A stretch of 64,000 nucleotides of DNA from Rugamonas brunnea (GCF_014042345.1 NZ_JACEZT010000001.1:372001-436000), one strand, 5' to 3'; positions 26,514-34,962 are shown, counted from the first letter of the stretch. The notes: generated by a model not told the origin, from the letters alone. Numbers and translations: made by a program.

Positions 26514-27201
26514 CACGGACTGGCACGCGTCCCTGCCGGTGCCCGGTGCGCTGCCGCTGCAGCCTTTCCGGCTGGCGCCCGGCGCCGACCAGTTGCTGGT
26601 CCGCCTGCCGCCACCCGGACTGGACGCGGCGGCACACCGGCGCGGCGCGCAACGCCGGCAGGCCGAGCACCATCTGGGGCGACGTTGCGCCGCGCGGTTG
26701 CTGGTGCAATTGGGCGCCGCCGACACGACGGTCGGCATCAACGCCGACCGTTCGCCGCGCTGGCCCCGGCATGTGGTCGGCTCCATCACCCACAGCCGCA
26801 CGCTGGTGGCCGTGGCGCTGGCCCGCCAGTCGCAGGTGCGGGCGATCGGCATCGATGCCGAACCGATCGTGGCCGCGGCCGACCTGGAGGCGATCGAACA
26901 TCTGTGCCTGACGCCGCGGGAAAGGCAGACGCTGGAAGAACAAAGCCAACTGCCGCGCCACATGGCCGTCACCGCTATTTTCTCCGCCAAGGAGGCGCTG
27001 TACAAATGCCTGTATCCGCTGGTCCAGCGCTACTTCGATTTCCAATGTGCGCAGATCGACCTTACGGGCATGGCGGATGGCGTGATCCACGCGCGCCTGC
27101 TGCACACGCTATCGCCCGAGTTTTGCGCCGGCTACACGATCACGGGCAGCTACCTGGGCCAGCTGGACCACACTTTCACGGCGTTCTGCCTGACCTGGTA
27201 G
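26485..27201 (+). CDS. 4'-phosphopantetheinyl transferase (EntD/PcpS-like)
   Basis: 238 residues. The three transferase motifs are visible: G-S-I-T-H-S (residues about 94-99), the Mg-binding G-I-D-A-E-P, and F-S-A-K-E-A-L-Y-K-C-L-Y-P. It moves the phosphopantetheine arm of CoA to carrier-domain Ser residues and would activate the three carriers of the two NRPS proteins. The first ATG lies 29 bp inside the hydrolase gene, implying coupling. Three 12-bp tandem repeats begin at its stop codon. Confidence 0.93.
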   Translation: MHSPRPTTADTDWHASLPVPGALPLQPFRLAPGADQLLVRLPPPGLDAAAHRRGAQRRQAEHHLGRRCAARLLVQLGAADTTVGINADRSPRWPRHVVGSITHSRTLVAVALARQSQVRAIGIDAEPIVAAADLEAIEHLCLTPRERQTLEEQSQLPRHMAVTAIFSAKEALYKCLYPLVQRYFDFQCAQIDLTGMADGVIHARLLHTLSPEFCAGYTITGSYLGQLDHTFTAFCLTW

Positions 27202-27233
27202 TTGACCTCGTAGTTGACCTCGCAGTTGACCTG
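27198..27233. repeat. 12-bp tandem repeat, three copies
   Basis: GTAGTTGACCTC at 27198-27209 and again at 27210-27221, then GCAGTTGACCTG at 27222-27233. The first unit includes the TAG stop of the phosphopantetheinyl transferase gene, and the second unit repeats that stop in frame. The repeat fills the short gap to the convergent DeoR gene. Confidence 0.85.
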
Positions 27234-27237
27234 CTAC

Positions 27238-28029
27238 TCATTCCCGCGCTTGCTCGTGGCCGGCGACGATGACACGCACGCCGACGGCGTCCAACGCCGC
27301 GGCGATGGCGGCCGGTGGCGGCTGGTCCGTCACCAGCACGTCAATGGCGTCGAACTGGCAAAGGCGGTGCATGAACGCCTTGCTGAACTTGGAACTGTCC
27401 GCCACCACGATCACCTGGGCGGCCTGGCCCATCATCGCCTGCTTGAGCGCCGCTTCATCGTCCGACGGACAGGTCAGCCCCAGCAAATCGATGGCGCAGG
27501 CGCCGAGGATCAGCTTATCGACCTGGAACTGCGCGACACCAAGCCGCGTTTGCGCTCCTTCCAGACTGCGCTGCCAGGCGTTGAACCGCCCGCCCAGCAC
27601 GTGCAGTTCCACCCCTTCCTGCTGGCCGAATGCCTCGGCCACGTCAATTGAATTGGTCACCACGTTCAATGGCGTCGCGCTGGTGGCGCGGGCCACGGCC
27701 AGCACCGTGGTGGAGGTGTCGAACAGCACGCGGTCGCCGTCGCGCAGCAGCGCGGCCGCCGCGAGGCCTATCGCCTGCTTGGCGATGGAAGCGCCGGTGC
27801 GCTGGGTGTACTGTTCCACCTGCCGGCTTTGCGGCGGCAGCACCGCGCCGCCGCGCACGCGCAGCGCGCGCCCCGCAGCATCGAGCCGCACCACGTCGCG
27901 CCGCGCCGTGTCGCGCGTCACCCCAAACAGCTTGCAGATGTCTTCGATGCCGATGCGGTAGTGCTGGTCCAGGTAGGCGCGGATCGCGTCGAGCCGCTCG
28001 GCCTGGGGCAAGGTGCCGTGCCTGTTCAT
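27238..28029 (-). CDS. DeoR-family transcriptional regulator
   Basis: 263 residues. N-terminal DeoR helix-turn-helix (R-L-D-A-I-R-A-Y-L, then F-G-V-T-R-D-T-A-R-R-D-V-x-R-L) and C-terminal sugar-phosphate sensor domain with F-D-T-S-T-T and V-V-x-D-S-S-K-F. Such proteins repress sugar-use genes and are released by a phosphorylated sugar. The ATG overlaps the stop of the UPF0303 gene (ATGA, 28026-28029), so it is the last gene of a three-gene operon it probably regulates. The frame is open further upstream, antisense to nothing conserved; the HTH fixes the start. Confidence 0.9.
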   Translation of the reverse strand: MNRHGTLPQAERLDAIRAYLDQHYRIGIEDICKLFGVTRDTARRDVVRLDAAGRALRVRGGAVLPPQSRQVEQYTQRTGASIAKQAIGLAAAALLRDGDRVLFDTSTTVLAVARATSATPLNVVTNSIDVAEAFGQQEGVELHVLGGRFNAWQRSLEGAQTRLGVAQFQVDKLILGACAIDLLGLTCPSDDEAALKQAMMGQAAQVIVVADSSKFSKAFMHRLCQFDAIDVLVTDQPPPAAIAAALDAVGVRVIVAGHEQARE

Positions 28030-28505
28030 CGCTGCGCTTCCAGGTAGGCGCGCAGCACGGACGTCACCAGCGCATGGTCTTCCTGCTGCGGCAGGCCCGA
28101 TACCGTCACCGTGCCGATCACGCCGGTGCCGCGCAGCGCCAAGGGAAAGGCGCCGCCATGCGCGGCGAAATCGGCGGGATTGACGCCGCTGTCGGTCTCG
28201 AAGCTCTTGCCCTTGCTGCGGTACTGCGTGCCCACGTGCCACGAGCTGCGGCCATAGCGCTGCACCACGTTGTTCTTGCGGCGCACCCAATGGCCGTTGT
28301 CCGGCGAGGTGCCGGCCATCGCGTGGTGAAACAACTGGTGGCCATTGCGGGTGATGTCGACCGTGATGGCCTTGCCCAGTGCCTGGGCGCGCTCCACCAG
28401 TTTGAGGCCCAGCGCCAACGCGTCACCGTTCGAGAAGGCGGTGAACTGCAACTCCTCTTCTTCGCGGACCAATGCCGCCAGCATGCTGCCGTAGTCTGTT
28501 TGCAT
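28026..28505 (-). CDS. UPF0303 / HbpS-like (GlcG-fold) protein
   Basis: 159 residues. The layout matches the UPF0303 family: E-E-E-L-Q-F, D-I-T-R-N-G-H-Q-L-F-H-H-A-M-x-G-T-x-x-D-N, W-x-R-R-K-x-N-V-V-x-R-Y, and F-A-A-H-G-G-A-F-P-L. These have the fold of GlcG/HbpS proteins, with no settled activity; a stress or heme-linked role has been proposed for relatives. GAGGAGG 6 nt before ATG 28505 fixes the start over a longer frame. It lies 10 bp after an oxidoreductase gene and overlaps the DeoR gene. Confidence 0.85.
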   Translation of the reverse strand: MQTDYGSMLAALVREEEELQFTAFSNGDALALGLKLVERAQALGKAITVDITRNGHQLFHHAMAGTSPDNGHWVRRKNNVVQRYGRSSWHVGTQYRSKGKSFETDSGVNPADFAAHGGAFPLALRGTGVIGTVTVSGLPQQEDHALVTSVLRAYLEAQR

Positions 28506-28515
28506 GTCGCCCTCC

Positions 28516-29556
28516 TCAAGCGAAATCGATGGTGCGGCGTTCATGGTGGCTGCGGTAGGCGCATTCGATCACGCGCACCACGGCCACGGCATCCCCGGCC
28601 GCCACCGGCGGCGGCGCGCCTTCGGCCAGCGTCCGATGGATGCCGGCATAGTAGGTCCGGTAATCGCCGGGGATGGTAGGCAGCACGCGGCTGGTCCCAT
28701 CGGCGCCGGTGATGGTGGCGTAATGGGCCGGCAGGTCGTGGCCCCAGCCCGCGTCGCCGGGACGCCCGCCGCCCTTCAGCGTGTCTTCCTGGGTGTCGAC
28801 GCCGTATTTAATGAAGCTGCCCTGCGTACCGTGCACTTCATAGCGCGGACCGGGCGCGCGCACCAGCGCGCTGGCGTGCAGCACGGCCTTGCGGTCGCCG
28901 TAGTCCAGCACCAGTTCGAACGCGTCTTCCACTTGCGCGCCTTCACGCTGGATGCAAACCTGCGCCGTGACGGCGCGCGGGAGACCGAACAGTTGCAAGG
29001 CCTGGTCGATCAGGTGCGAGCCCAGATCCCACAACACGCCCGATCCCGGCTGCGCCTCGGATTTCCAACTGCGTTTCACTTGCGGCGCGTAGCGGTCGAA
29101 ATGGGCGCGGTAGGTGTGGATGGGACCGAGCTCGCCCGATGCCACCACGTCGCGCAGCGTCAGGAAGTCGCCGTCCCAGCGCCGGTTTTGATAGACGCTC
29201 AGCAGCAGGCCCTTCTCGCTGGCCAGCGCCACCAAGGCATCCCCTTCGGCCGACGACAGCACGAACGGCTTGTCCACCACCACATGCTTGCCCGCCTCCA
29301 GCGCTGCCTTGGCCAGCGCGTAATGGCTGGCGTTGGGCGTGCAGACCACCACCAGGGCGATGGCCGGATCGTCCAGCATGGCTTGCGGCGTGTCGTCGCG
29401 CGTCACCCCGGGGTAAGCGTGGCGCAACGCCTCCGGATCGGCGCTGCGGCTGGCCACGCGGGCCAGCTTCAGGCCCGGTATGGCAGCAATCATCGGGGCG
29501 TGGAAGATGGCGCCGCCGACGCCATAACCGATCAGACCTACGGCATATCGCTGCAT
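28516..29556 (-). CDS. Gfo/Idh/MocA-family NAD(P)-dependent oxidoreductase
   Basis: 346 residues. Rossmann motif G-L-I-G-Y-G-V-G-G at residues 7-15, then C-T-P-N-x-x-H and the catalytic-lysine motif G-K-H-V-V-V-D-K-P at about residues 88-96. The C-terminal half is the alpha/beta dehydrogenase domain. It resembles the YdgJ/YvaA-type subgroup that oxidises cyclitols or sugars with NAD(P). GGAGAA precedes ATG 29556. First gene of the operon with the UPF0303 and DeoR genes, suggesting a sugar-induced function. Substrate unknown. Confidence 0.9.
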   Translation of the reverse strand: MQRYAVGLIGYGVGGAIFHAPMIAAIPGLKLARVASRSADPEALRHAYPGVTRDDTPQAMLDDPAIALVVVCTPNASHYALAKAALEAGKHVVVDKPFVLSSAEGDALVALASEKGLLLSVYQNRRWDGDFLTLRDVVASGELGPIHTYRAHFDRYAPQVKRSWKSEAQPGSGVLWDLGSHLIDQALQLFGLPRAVTAQVCIQREGAQVEDAFELVLDYGDRKAVLHASALVRAPGPRYEVHGTQGSFIKYGVDTQEDTLKGGGRPGDAGWGHDLPAHYATITGADGTSRVLPTIPGDYRTYYAGIHRTLAEGAPPPVAAGDAVAVVRVIECAYRSHHERRTIDFA

Positions 29557-29637
29557 TATTCGTTCTCCATTAAGCAAATCGCTTACACATTATAAGTCAT
29601 TCGCAGAATGTTGACGGCGTGACCACCCTGGCGTTTT

Positions 29638-30660
29638 CTAGAACCCGGCCGGCACATACTCCTTGCGCAGCAGCGATGCCACGCTGCGTCCCAACTGGCC
29701 AAGGCGGCCGCCCAGCGACTGTCCCTCGAAATGATGGCCCCAGGTGCTGATGCGGTCCCAGACGGCCGGCTGCCAGCTGGCCTCGTCCACCACCACAGGA
29801 TTCCAGCCGAACTCGATCTCGAAGCCGGACGGCGTCTGGACATAGAACGAGATGGCCTTGTCGTTGGCGTGCTGGCCCACGCTCATGGCCACCGCCAGCC
29901 CCAGCTCGCGGCAACGCTCCCAGGCGGCGCTCAGGTCATCGAGCGTCGCGGCCTGCACCTCCAGATGCTGGATGCGCGTGCGGATCGGGTCCAGCCTGAT
30001 CTTCGGGGTGTAGACGAAGGCGATCGAATGGTGCCGTTCGTTGAGCCGCATGAATTCGAACAGCAACGGCACCCCGCTGATCGTGTAATGCACGTCGTCG
30101 GTGTGCCGCAGGTCGAAGATCTCGCGCCAGAACTGCTTCATCTGCTCGGGCCGGCGGGTGGACATGGCCACATGGCCGAAACCCTTGTCGCCCGTGACGA
30201 AGCCGCTGGTGGCCATGCGCGGCGGGGTGTTCACCAAACTGGGCTGGTAATACAACTCGATCGCCAGGCCCTTGGGGCCGGTGAAATGCCAGTAGTGCCG
30301 CACGCCACGCTGTTGCGCTGCCGCCGCTGTGGATTCCCGCACCGCGATGCCGCGCTGGTCCAGGCGCCGCAAGACGATCGCCAGCGCGTGCTCGTCGGCT
30401 AGTTCCAGCCCCAGCGCCTGCAGGTCTTCCGAGGGGCCGGGCACCACGATCAGCCGCCGCGCATGGTCGTCCATGCGGGCCGCCACCGCCCCGTCCGGCA
30501 GCACGTCCGCCTGCATGCCAAGCGCCTTGCCCAGCAGGAGCTGCCAGGCCTTCGCCTCGCGCGATTCGATCACGGCGTACCCCATCCGCACCCGGTTGAA
30601 CACGCTGTCCTGCGCTGCCACCGTCTGCCCCTGCTCCGTCCTCACGTTCTTCTTGTCCAT
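29638..30660 (-). CDS. Extradiol ring-cleavage dioxygenase (VOC superfamily, BphC type)
   Basis: 340 residues made of two VOC modules, the size of type I extradiol dioxygenases. The C-terminal module carries the expected 2-His-1-Glu iron ligands: H in G-F-G-H-V-A, H in R-H-H-S-I-A-F, and E in S-F-Y-x-Q-T-P-S-G-F-E-I-E-F-G. Such enzymes open catechol-type rings next to the hydroxyls. AAGGAGA before ATG 30660 selects this start; the frame extends 34 codons upstream without similarity. It is divergent from a transhydroxylase-like molybdoenzyme, suggesting joint use of polyhydroxylated aromatics. Confidence 0.88.
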   Translation of the reverse strand: MDKKNVRTEQGQTVAAQDSVFNRVRMGYAVIESREAKAWQLLLGKALGMQADVLPDGAVAARMDDHARRLIVVPGPSEDLQALGLELADEHALAIVLRRLDQRGIAVRESTAAAAQQRGVRHYWHFTGPKGLAIELYYQPSLVNTPPRMATSGFVTGDKGFGHVAMSTRRPEQMKQFWREIFDLRHTDDVHYTISGVPLLFEFMRLNERHHSIAFVYTPKIRLDPIRTRIQHLEVQAATLDDLSAAWERCRELGLAVAMSVGQHANDKAISFYVQTPSGFEIEFGWNPVVVDEASWQPAVWDRISTWGHHFEGQSLGGRLGQLGRSVASLLRKEYVPAGF

Positions 30661-30891
30661 GCCTGTCTCCTTGTCAATGGTCGTGGTTTTATCGGGCGTT
30701 GGCGGCGCGCTGTTGCTGTTTCCCGTCATGCGCCGCTTCCCAACGATTGAATGCTCTGTCATACTGACTCTGCCGTCAATATGATTAATTGATGCAAATC
30801 AACCAAGCTGGAAAGCCGCATCCGGCGCGAGCAAATGCAAGCTGCCACGTGCCGGCACACGACATCAATAACAAGCCATTTCGGAGATACG

Positions 30892-33855
30892 ATGCAAAAG
30901 CTCACCCTGCGCACCATCCTCTATTCGCTGACGCACGTGCTGCGCCTGAGCGCGATGCGCCATGCGCCGTTGTCGGCGTTCATGCACCGCCACAATTGCG
31001 TGGCCCAGATCGGGCTGCGCGACGGCAGCGTCGTCCGCCACTACGTGTTCTCGGGTGGCCGCGTCACCGCGCGCGCCGGCCAGCACCCCAAGCCGGATGT
31101 GACGATGACGTTCCGCGACCTGCGCACCGCGCTCACGTTCATGGTGCCGCCCGTGCGCCAGGCCGATGTCGTGCACGCCGCCAAGACCTTCAAGGTGGTG
31201 GTCACGGGCCGCGATGCGCTGGTCGTGTGGTTCATGCAGATGCTCAACATGATCCAGACGGCCGGCCTGCCGTCCGGCCGCCAGATGGCCGACGGCACCA
31301 CGCGCCACACCACCAACACCAACGGCGGCCCGCTGTTCGTGTACGTGAAGGATGGCCGCATCGTGCGCACCACGCCGATCGACCTGGACGCCGACGACGC
31401 GGCTAGCTGGACGATACGGGCACGCGGCCGCAGCTTCACGCCGCGCCGGCAAGCCACCGTCAGCGCCCACGCGCTGAGCCTGAAATCGCTGGTGTACTCC
31501 GAGCGGCGCCTGCTGTATCCGATGAAACGGGTCGATTTCGACGTCCACGGCGAGCGCAACATCGCCAACCGCGGCATCTCGGAATATGTCCGCATCAGCT
31601 GGGACGAGGCGCTCGACATCGTCTCGGGCGAGATCAAGCGCATGAAGCGCCAGTACGGCCCCGGCGCCATGGCCATCTACCAAAGCTCCCACCATTCGTG
31701 GGGCAACGTCGGTTATTACCTCAGCTCGTTGCCGCGGTTCGGCAATCTGATCGGTTTCACGCGCGTGCATCCCAATCCCGATTCGTGGGAGGGCTGGTAC
31801 TGGGGCGCCATGCACCATTTCGGCAACAGCCTGCGGGTGGGCCTGCCCGGTCCCTACGGCATCGCGGAGGACTGCCTCCAGCACGCCGAACTGGTGGTCT
31901 ACTGGTCGAGCGATCCCGAGAAGACGGCGGGCGCCTACGCCGGCTCCGAAGGGACGGAACGGCGGCTATGGAGCAAGGACCTGGGCATTCCCTCGGTGCA
32001 TATCGACCCCGTATTCAATGCCACCGCCCAGCTAATGGGCGGCAAGTGGATCGCGCCCCGCCCCGCCACCGATCCCGCGCTGGCACAGGCGATCATGTAT
32101 GTGTGGGTGGACGAAGGCTTGTACGACAAGGAATACGTGCGCACCCGCACCACCGGCTTCGATCAATGGCGCGACCACCTGCTGGGCAAGGACGACGGCA
32201 TCCCCAAGACGCCGGAATGGCAGGAGCCGGAGACGGGCGTGCCGGCCGCCACCGTGCGCGCGCTGGCCCGTCTGTGGGCGACCCGCAAGACCCACCTGGT
32301 GCCCGGCGGCGCCGGCCTGGGCGGGGCCGGCCGCAACGCCACCGGCGCCCAGTGGGCGCGCGCCATGATCATGATGATGGCGATGCAGGGCTGGGGCAAG
32401 CCGGGCATCAACCTGGGCGCCATGCAGTTCGGCACGCCACTCGACTTTTCCTTCTACTTCCCCGGTTACGCCGACGGCGGCATTTCCGGTGAACTGAACT
32501 GGACCGCGTCGGCGCTGCACAACTACGTGCGCATGCCGCACGTGCTGACCGCCAATCCGGTCAAGCAGATGGTGCCGCGCCAGCGCTTCCCCGAGGCCAT
32601 CGTCAACGGCCATTGCGAAGGCCACCTGTGGGACGGCATGACGCTCGAAGCGCAATTCGCGCCCTACACCTATCCGATGCCGGGCTATTCCAGGATACAC
32701 ATGCTGTACCGCTATGGCGGCTCGTCCTTCGGCACCATTGCCCGCTCGGGGCGCTTCGTCGAGGCCTACCGCCATCCGTCGCTGGAGTTCGTCGTCAACC
32801 AGTCGATCTGGTTCGAAGGCGAAGCGAAATTCGCCGACGTGATCCTGCCCGCGTGCACCCAGCTCGAACGCTGGGACATCGGCGAGTGGGCCGGCGCCGG
32901 CGGCTACGCGCACGACGCCCAGGCGCAGCTCAACCATCGGATGCTTGTGATGCAGCACAAGTGCATCGAGCCGCTGGGCGAATCGAAATCCGATTACCAG
33001 ATCTTCCTTGAAATCCTCAACCGCATGGGCCTGGGCGCCGTGTTCTCGGAAGGCTGCAGCGAATTGGACTGGTGCAAACGCGTGTTCGATTCGTCCGACC
33101 TGCCCAAGCACATCTCGTGGAAGAAATTCCTGGAGAAAGGCTACTACGTGGTCCCGCCGGCGGCCTCGGAAGCGCTGCGCGAACCGCCCTACTTCCGCTG
33201 GTATGCCGAAGGGCGCAAGAAGGACGCGCCCGAACCCAGCCCCTTGCCGTCGCAGTATGCGGAGGAATTCGGCGAGGGCCTGCAAACGCCGTCCGGCAAG
33301 ATCGAATTCGTGCCGACCACCTTGCAGCGCCACTGTCCCGACAGCGAGGAGCGGCCGCCGCTGAACCGCTACATCCCGTCCTGGGAAGGCTTGCAGACGA
33401 AGGAACTGGTGGCGCGTTTCCCGTTGCAGATGGTGTCGTCCCATTCGCGCTACAGCTTCCACACCCACCACGACGGCAAGGACGGTTTCCTCAACGCCCT
33501 GGCCGAGCACCGCGTGCGCGTGGATGGTTATCCCTACTGGATCATCAACCTGAATCCGGACGATGCCCGCCGGCGCGGCATCGGCCAGCACGACCTGGTA
33601 CGCCTCTACAACGACCGTGGCGCCGTCCTGTGCGTGGCGGACTTGCTGCCCACGGTGCGGCCCGGTGTGATCAAGGGCTACGAATCGAGCGCCGAAGTGG
33701 ACTTTATCCAGACCGCCAAAGGCATGGTGGACCGCGGCGGCTGCCTGAATCTGCTGACCTCGGACCGCCGCATGATGAAGGGCACCGAGGCCATGGCCAC
33801 CTCATGCCTGGTCGAGGTGGAACGCTGGGATGTGGCGGACTTCGCCGCCGTTTGA
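30892..33855 (+). CDS. Transhydroxylase-like molybdopterin oxidoreductase, large subunit, with N-terminal SCP2-like domain
   Basis: 987 residues. Residues from about 145 on match the pyrogallol-phloroglucinol transhydroxylase group of the DMSO-reductase family: V-K-D-G-R-I-V-R, Y-P-M-K-R-V-D-F-D, I-S-W-D-E-A-L-D-I, S-S-H-H-S-W-G-N, H-N/P-N-P-D-S-W-E-G-W, A-D-V-I-L-P-A-C-T. There is no N-terminal 4Fe-4S site, as in that group. A Ser near residues 265-267 is the candidate Mo ligand. Residues 1-130 are extra: an alpha/beta domain resembling SCP2 sterol carriers (V-A-Q-I-G-L-R-D-G, F-S-G-G-R-V, P-D-V-T-M-T-F). GGAG 8 nt before ATG 30892 supports a start that includes the extra domain. The electron-transfer subunit follows 14 bp later. 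The true substrate is unknown. Confidence 0.85.
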   Translation: MQKLTLRTILYSLTHVLRLSAMRHAPLSAFMHRHNCVAQIGLRDGSVVRHYVFSGGRVTARAGQHPKPDVTMTFRDLRTALTFMVPPVRQADVVHAAKTFKVVVTGRDALVVWFMQMLNMIQTAGLPSGRQMADGTTRHTTNTNGGPLFVYVKDGRIVRTTPIDLDADDAASWTIRARGRSFTPRRQATVSAHALSLKSLVYSERRLLYPMKRVDFDVHGERNIANRGISEYVRISWDEALDIVSGEIKRMKRQYGPGAMAIYQSSHHSWGNVGYYLSSLPRFGNLIGFTRVHPNPDSWEGWYWGAMHHFGNSLRVGLPGPYGIAEDCLQHAELVVYWSSDPEKTAGAYAGSEGTERRLWSKDLGIPSVHIDPVFNATAQLMGGKWIAPRPATDPALAQAIMYVWVDEGLYDKEYVRTRTTGFDQWRDHLLGKDDGIPKTPEWQEPETGVPAATVRALARLWATRKTHLVPGGAGLGGAGRNATGAQWARAMIMMMAMQGWGKPGINLGAMQFGTPLDFSFYFPGYADGGISGELNWTASALHNYVRMPHVLTANPVKQMVPRQRFPEAIVNGHCEGHLWDGMTLEAQFAPYTYPMPGYSRIHMLYRYGGSSFGTIARSGRFVEAYRHPSLEFVVNQSIWFEGEAKFADVILPACTQLERWDIGEWAGAGGYAHDAQAQLNHRMLVMQHKCIEPLGESKSDYQIFLEILNRMGLGAVFSEGCSELDWCKRVFDSSDLPKHISWKKFLEKGYYVVPPAASEALREPPYFRWYAEGRKKDAPEPSPLPSQYAEEFGEGLQTPSGKIEFVPTTLQRHCPDSEERPPLNRYIPSWEGLQTKELVARFPLQMVSSHSRYSFHTHHDGKDGFLNALAEHRVRVDGYPYWIINLNPDDARRRGIGQHDLVRLYNDRGAVLCVADLLPTVRPGVIKGYESSAEVDFIQTAKGMVDRGGCLNLLTSDRRMMKGTEAMATSCLVEVERWDVADFAAV

Positions 33856-33869
33856 CAAGGAGAGACAAC

Positions 33870-34748
33870 ATGAAAAAATGGAATCTGATCGTCGATGTGG
33901 CCCAGTGCAACAACTGCGCCAACTGCACGCTGGCCGCGCTGGATGAGCACGTCGGCAACGATTTTCCCGGCTACGCCGGCCCGCAGGCGAAGGACGCCCA
34001 ACCGCTGATCGAAATCCGCCGCCACGTGCGCGGCGCGGACGAGCACATGGACATGGCCTACATGCCGGCCATGTGCAACCATTGCGACCAGCCCCATTGC
34101 GCCGAGGGCGCCGAGGGGGCGGTGGTCAAGCGTGCCGATGGGATCGTGCTGATCGATCCGTTCAAGGCCAAGGGGCGCCGCGATCTGGTCGACAAGTGCC
34201 CGCATGGCGCGATCCAGTGGAACGAGGAACAGCAATTGCCGCAGATCTGGATCTTCGACGCACACCTGCTCGACGCGGGATGGACCGAACCGCGCTGCCA
34301 GCAGGCTTGCCCCAGCGGCGCTTATCGGGCGCTGAAGGTCAGCGACGAGGACATGCGGGCGTTGGCGCGCGACGAGGGATTGCAGGTGTCGCGGCCCGAA
34401 CTCGGCGGTGCGCCCCGCGTCTACTACAAGAATCTGCACCGGATGAACCGGCGCTATGTGGCGGGCAGCGTCGTCAAACGCGAGGACGGCACGCTCGATT
34501 GCCTGCAGGGCTGCCACGTGACGCTGCTGCGCGATGGGACGCCGGTCGCGCAGGCGACGACGGATTGGTTTGGCGATTTCAAGGTCGATGCGCTGCCGGA
34601 CGAGCCGCTGTCTTATACGCTGGTGTTCGAGCACCCGGGATTTGAGACGGTGCGGATGGCGGTGCGGACTGATGCGGCTGGTAACAGTGTGGAGGTTGTG
34701 ACGCTGGCGGCGCGTCAGCAACAGGTGCGGGAAGCATGCGACGCTTGA
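33870..34748 (+). CDS. Iron-sulfur subunit of the transhydroxylase-like enzyme
   Basis: 292 residues. Cys motifs of a ferredoxin-like electron-transfer subunit: C-N-N-C-x2-C near residues 13-19, C-N-H-C-x3-H-C near 69-75, a Cys before P-H-G-A near 110, and C-x3-C-P-S-G-A near 147. These fit three 4Fe-4S clusters. The last 85 residues (V-T-L-L-R-D-G, T-T-D-W-F-G-D-F-K-V) form a carboxypeptidase-regulatory/transthyretin-like beta barrel, as in the transhydroxylase beta subunit. AAGGAGAG precedes ATG 33870. Same operon as the large subunit. Confidence 0.88.
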   Translation: MKKWNLIVDVAQCNNCANCTLAALDEHVGNDFPGYAGPQAKDAQPLIEIRRHVRGADEHMDMAYMPAMCNHCDQPHCAEGAEGAVVKRADGIVLIDPFKAKGRRDLVDKCPHGAIQWNEEQQLPQIWIFDAHLLDAGWTEPRCQQACPSGAYRALKVSDEDMRALARDEGLQVSRPELGGAPRVYYKNLHRMNRRYVAGSVVKREDGTLDCLQGCHVTLLRDGTPVAQATTDWFGDFKVDALPDEPLSYTLVFEHPGFETVRMAVRTDAAGNSVEVVTLAARQQQVREACDA

Positions 34749-34867
34749 GGGGAGCCGATGGCGGCTACATGCGTTCTCAAACAGAGGCGTAATGTAGATG
34801 ACGCACGCGTCGCGCGCCCACGGCGCGCGGGGCTGCCGCGCAGCGGCAGCAGTTGGGCGATTCGGAG

Positions 34868-34894
34868 AGGGTTTGCGCGGCACGCGCAAACCCT
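34868..34894. repeat. Perfect 12-bp hairpin in intergenic DNA
   Basis: Arms 34868-34879 and 34883-34894 around a GCA loop. There is no T tract on either side, and it lies 120 bp after the iron-sulfur subunit gene. It may be a palindromic repeat element or an RNA-stabilising hairpin; function unknown. Confidence 0.6.
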
Positions 34895-34930
34895 TCGAAT
34901 CTCACCGTTTCCGTCCGAACAAATAAAAAA

Positions 34931-34948
34931 GCCTCCCGCAGGGGAGGC
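34931..34948. terminator. Bidirectional rho-independent terminator
   Basis: Stem GCCTCCC/GGGAGGC (34931-34937 and 34942-34948) flanked by A6 on the left and TTTT on the right. Leftward it ends the tRNA-Ser transcript with a T6 run; rightward it can end the transhydroxylase operon. Confidence 0.85.
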
Positions 34949-34962
34949 TTTTCTATTTGTTC

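Larger units (their letters stand above)
14181..27201 (+). other. Putative non-ribosomal peptide biosynthetic cluster
   Basis: Seven co-directional genes with short gaps or overlaps: OprD-like porin, NRPS protein 1, NRPS protein 2, AzlC, AzlD, RBBP9-type hydrolase and phosphopantetheinyl transferase. Assembly line as read: [half-C]-A(hydrophobic)-T-C / [half-C]-A(Ser)-T-C(HN)-remnant A-T-TE(Cys). No MbtH-like, epimerase or cyclisation gene is present. Boundaries are inferred: left at the AT-rich island, right at the convergent DeoR operon. I do not recognise the cluster as a known pathway. Confidence 0.75.
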
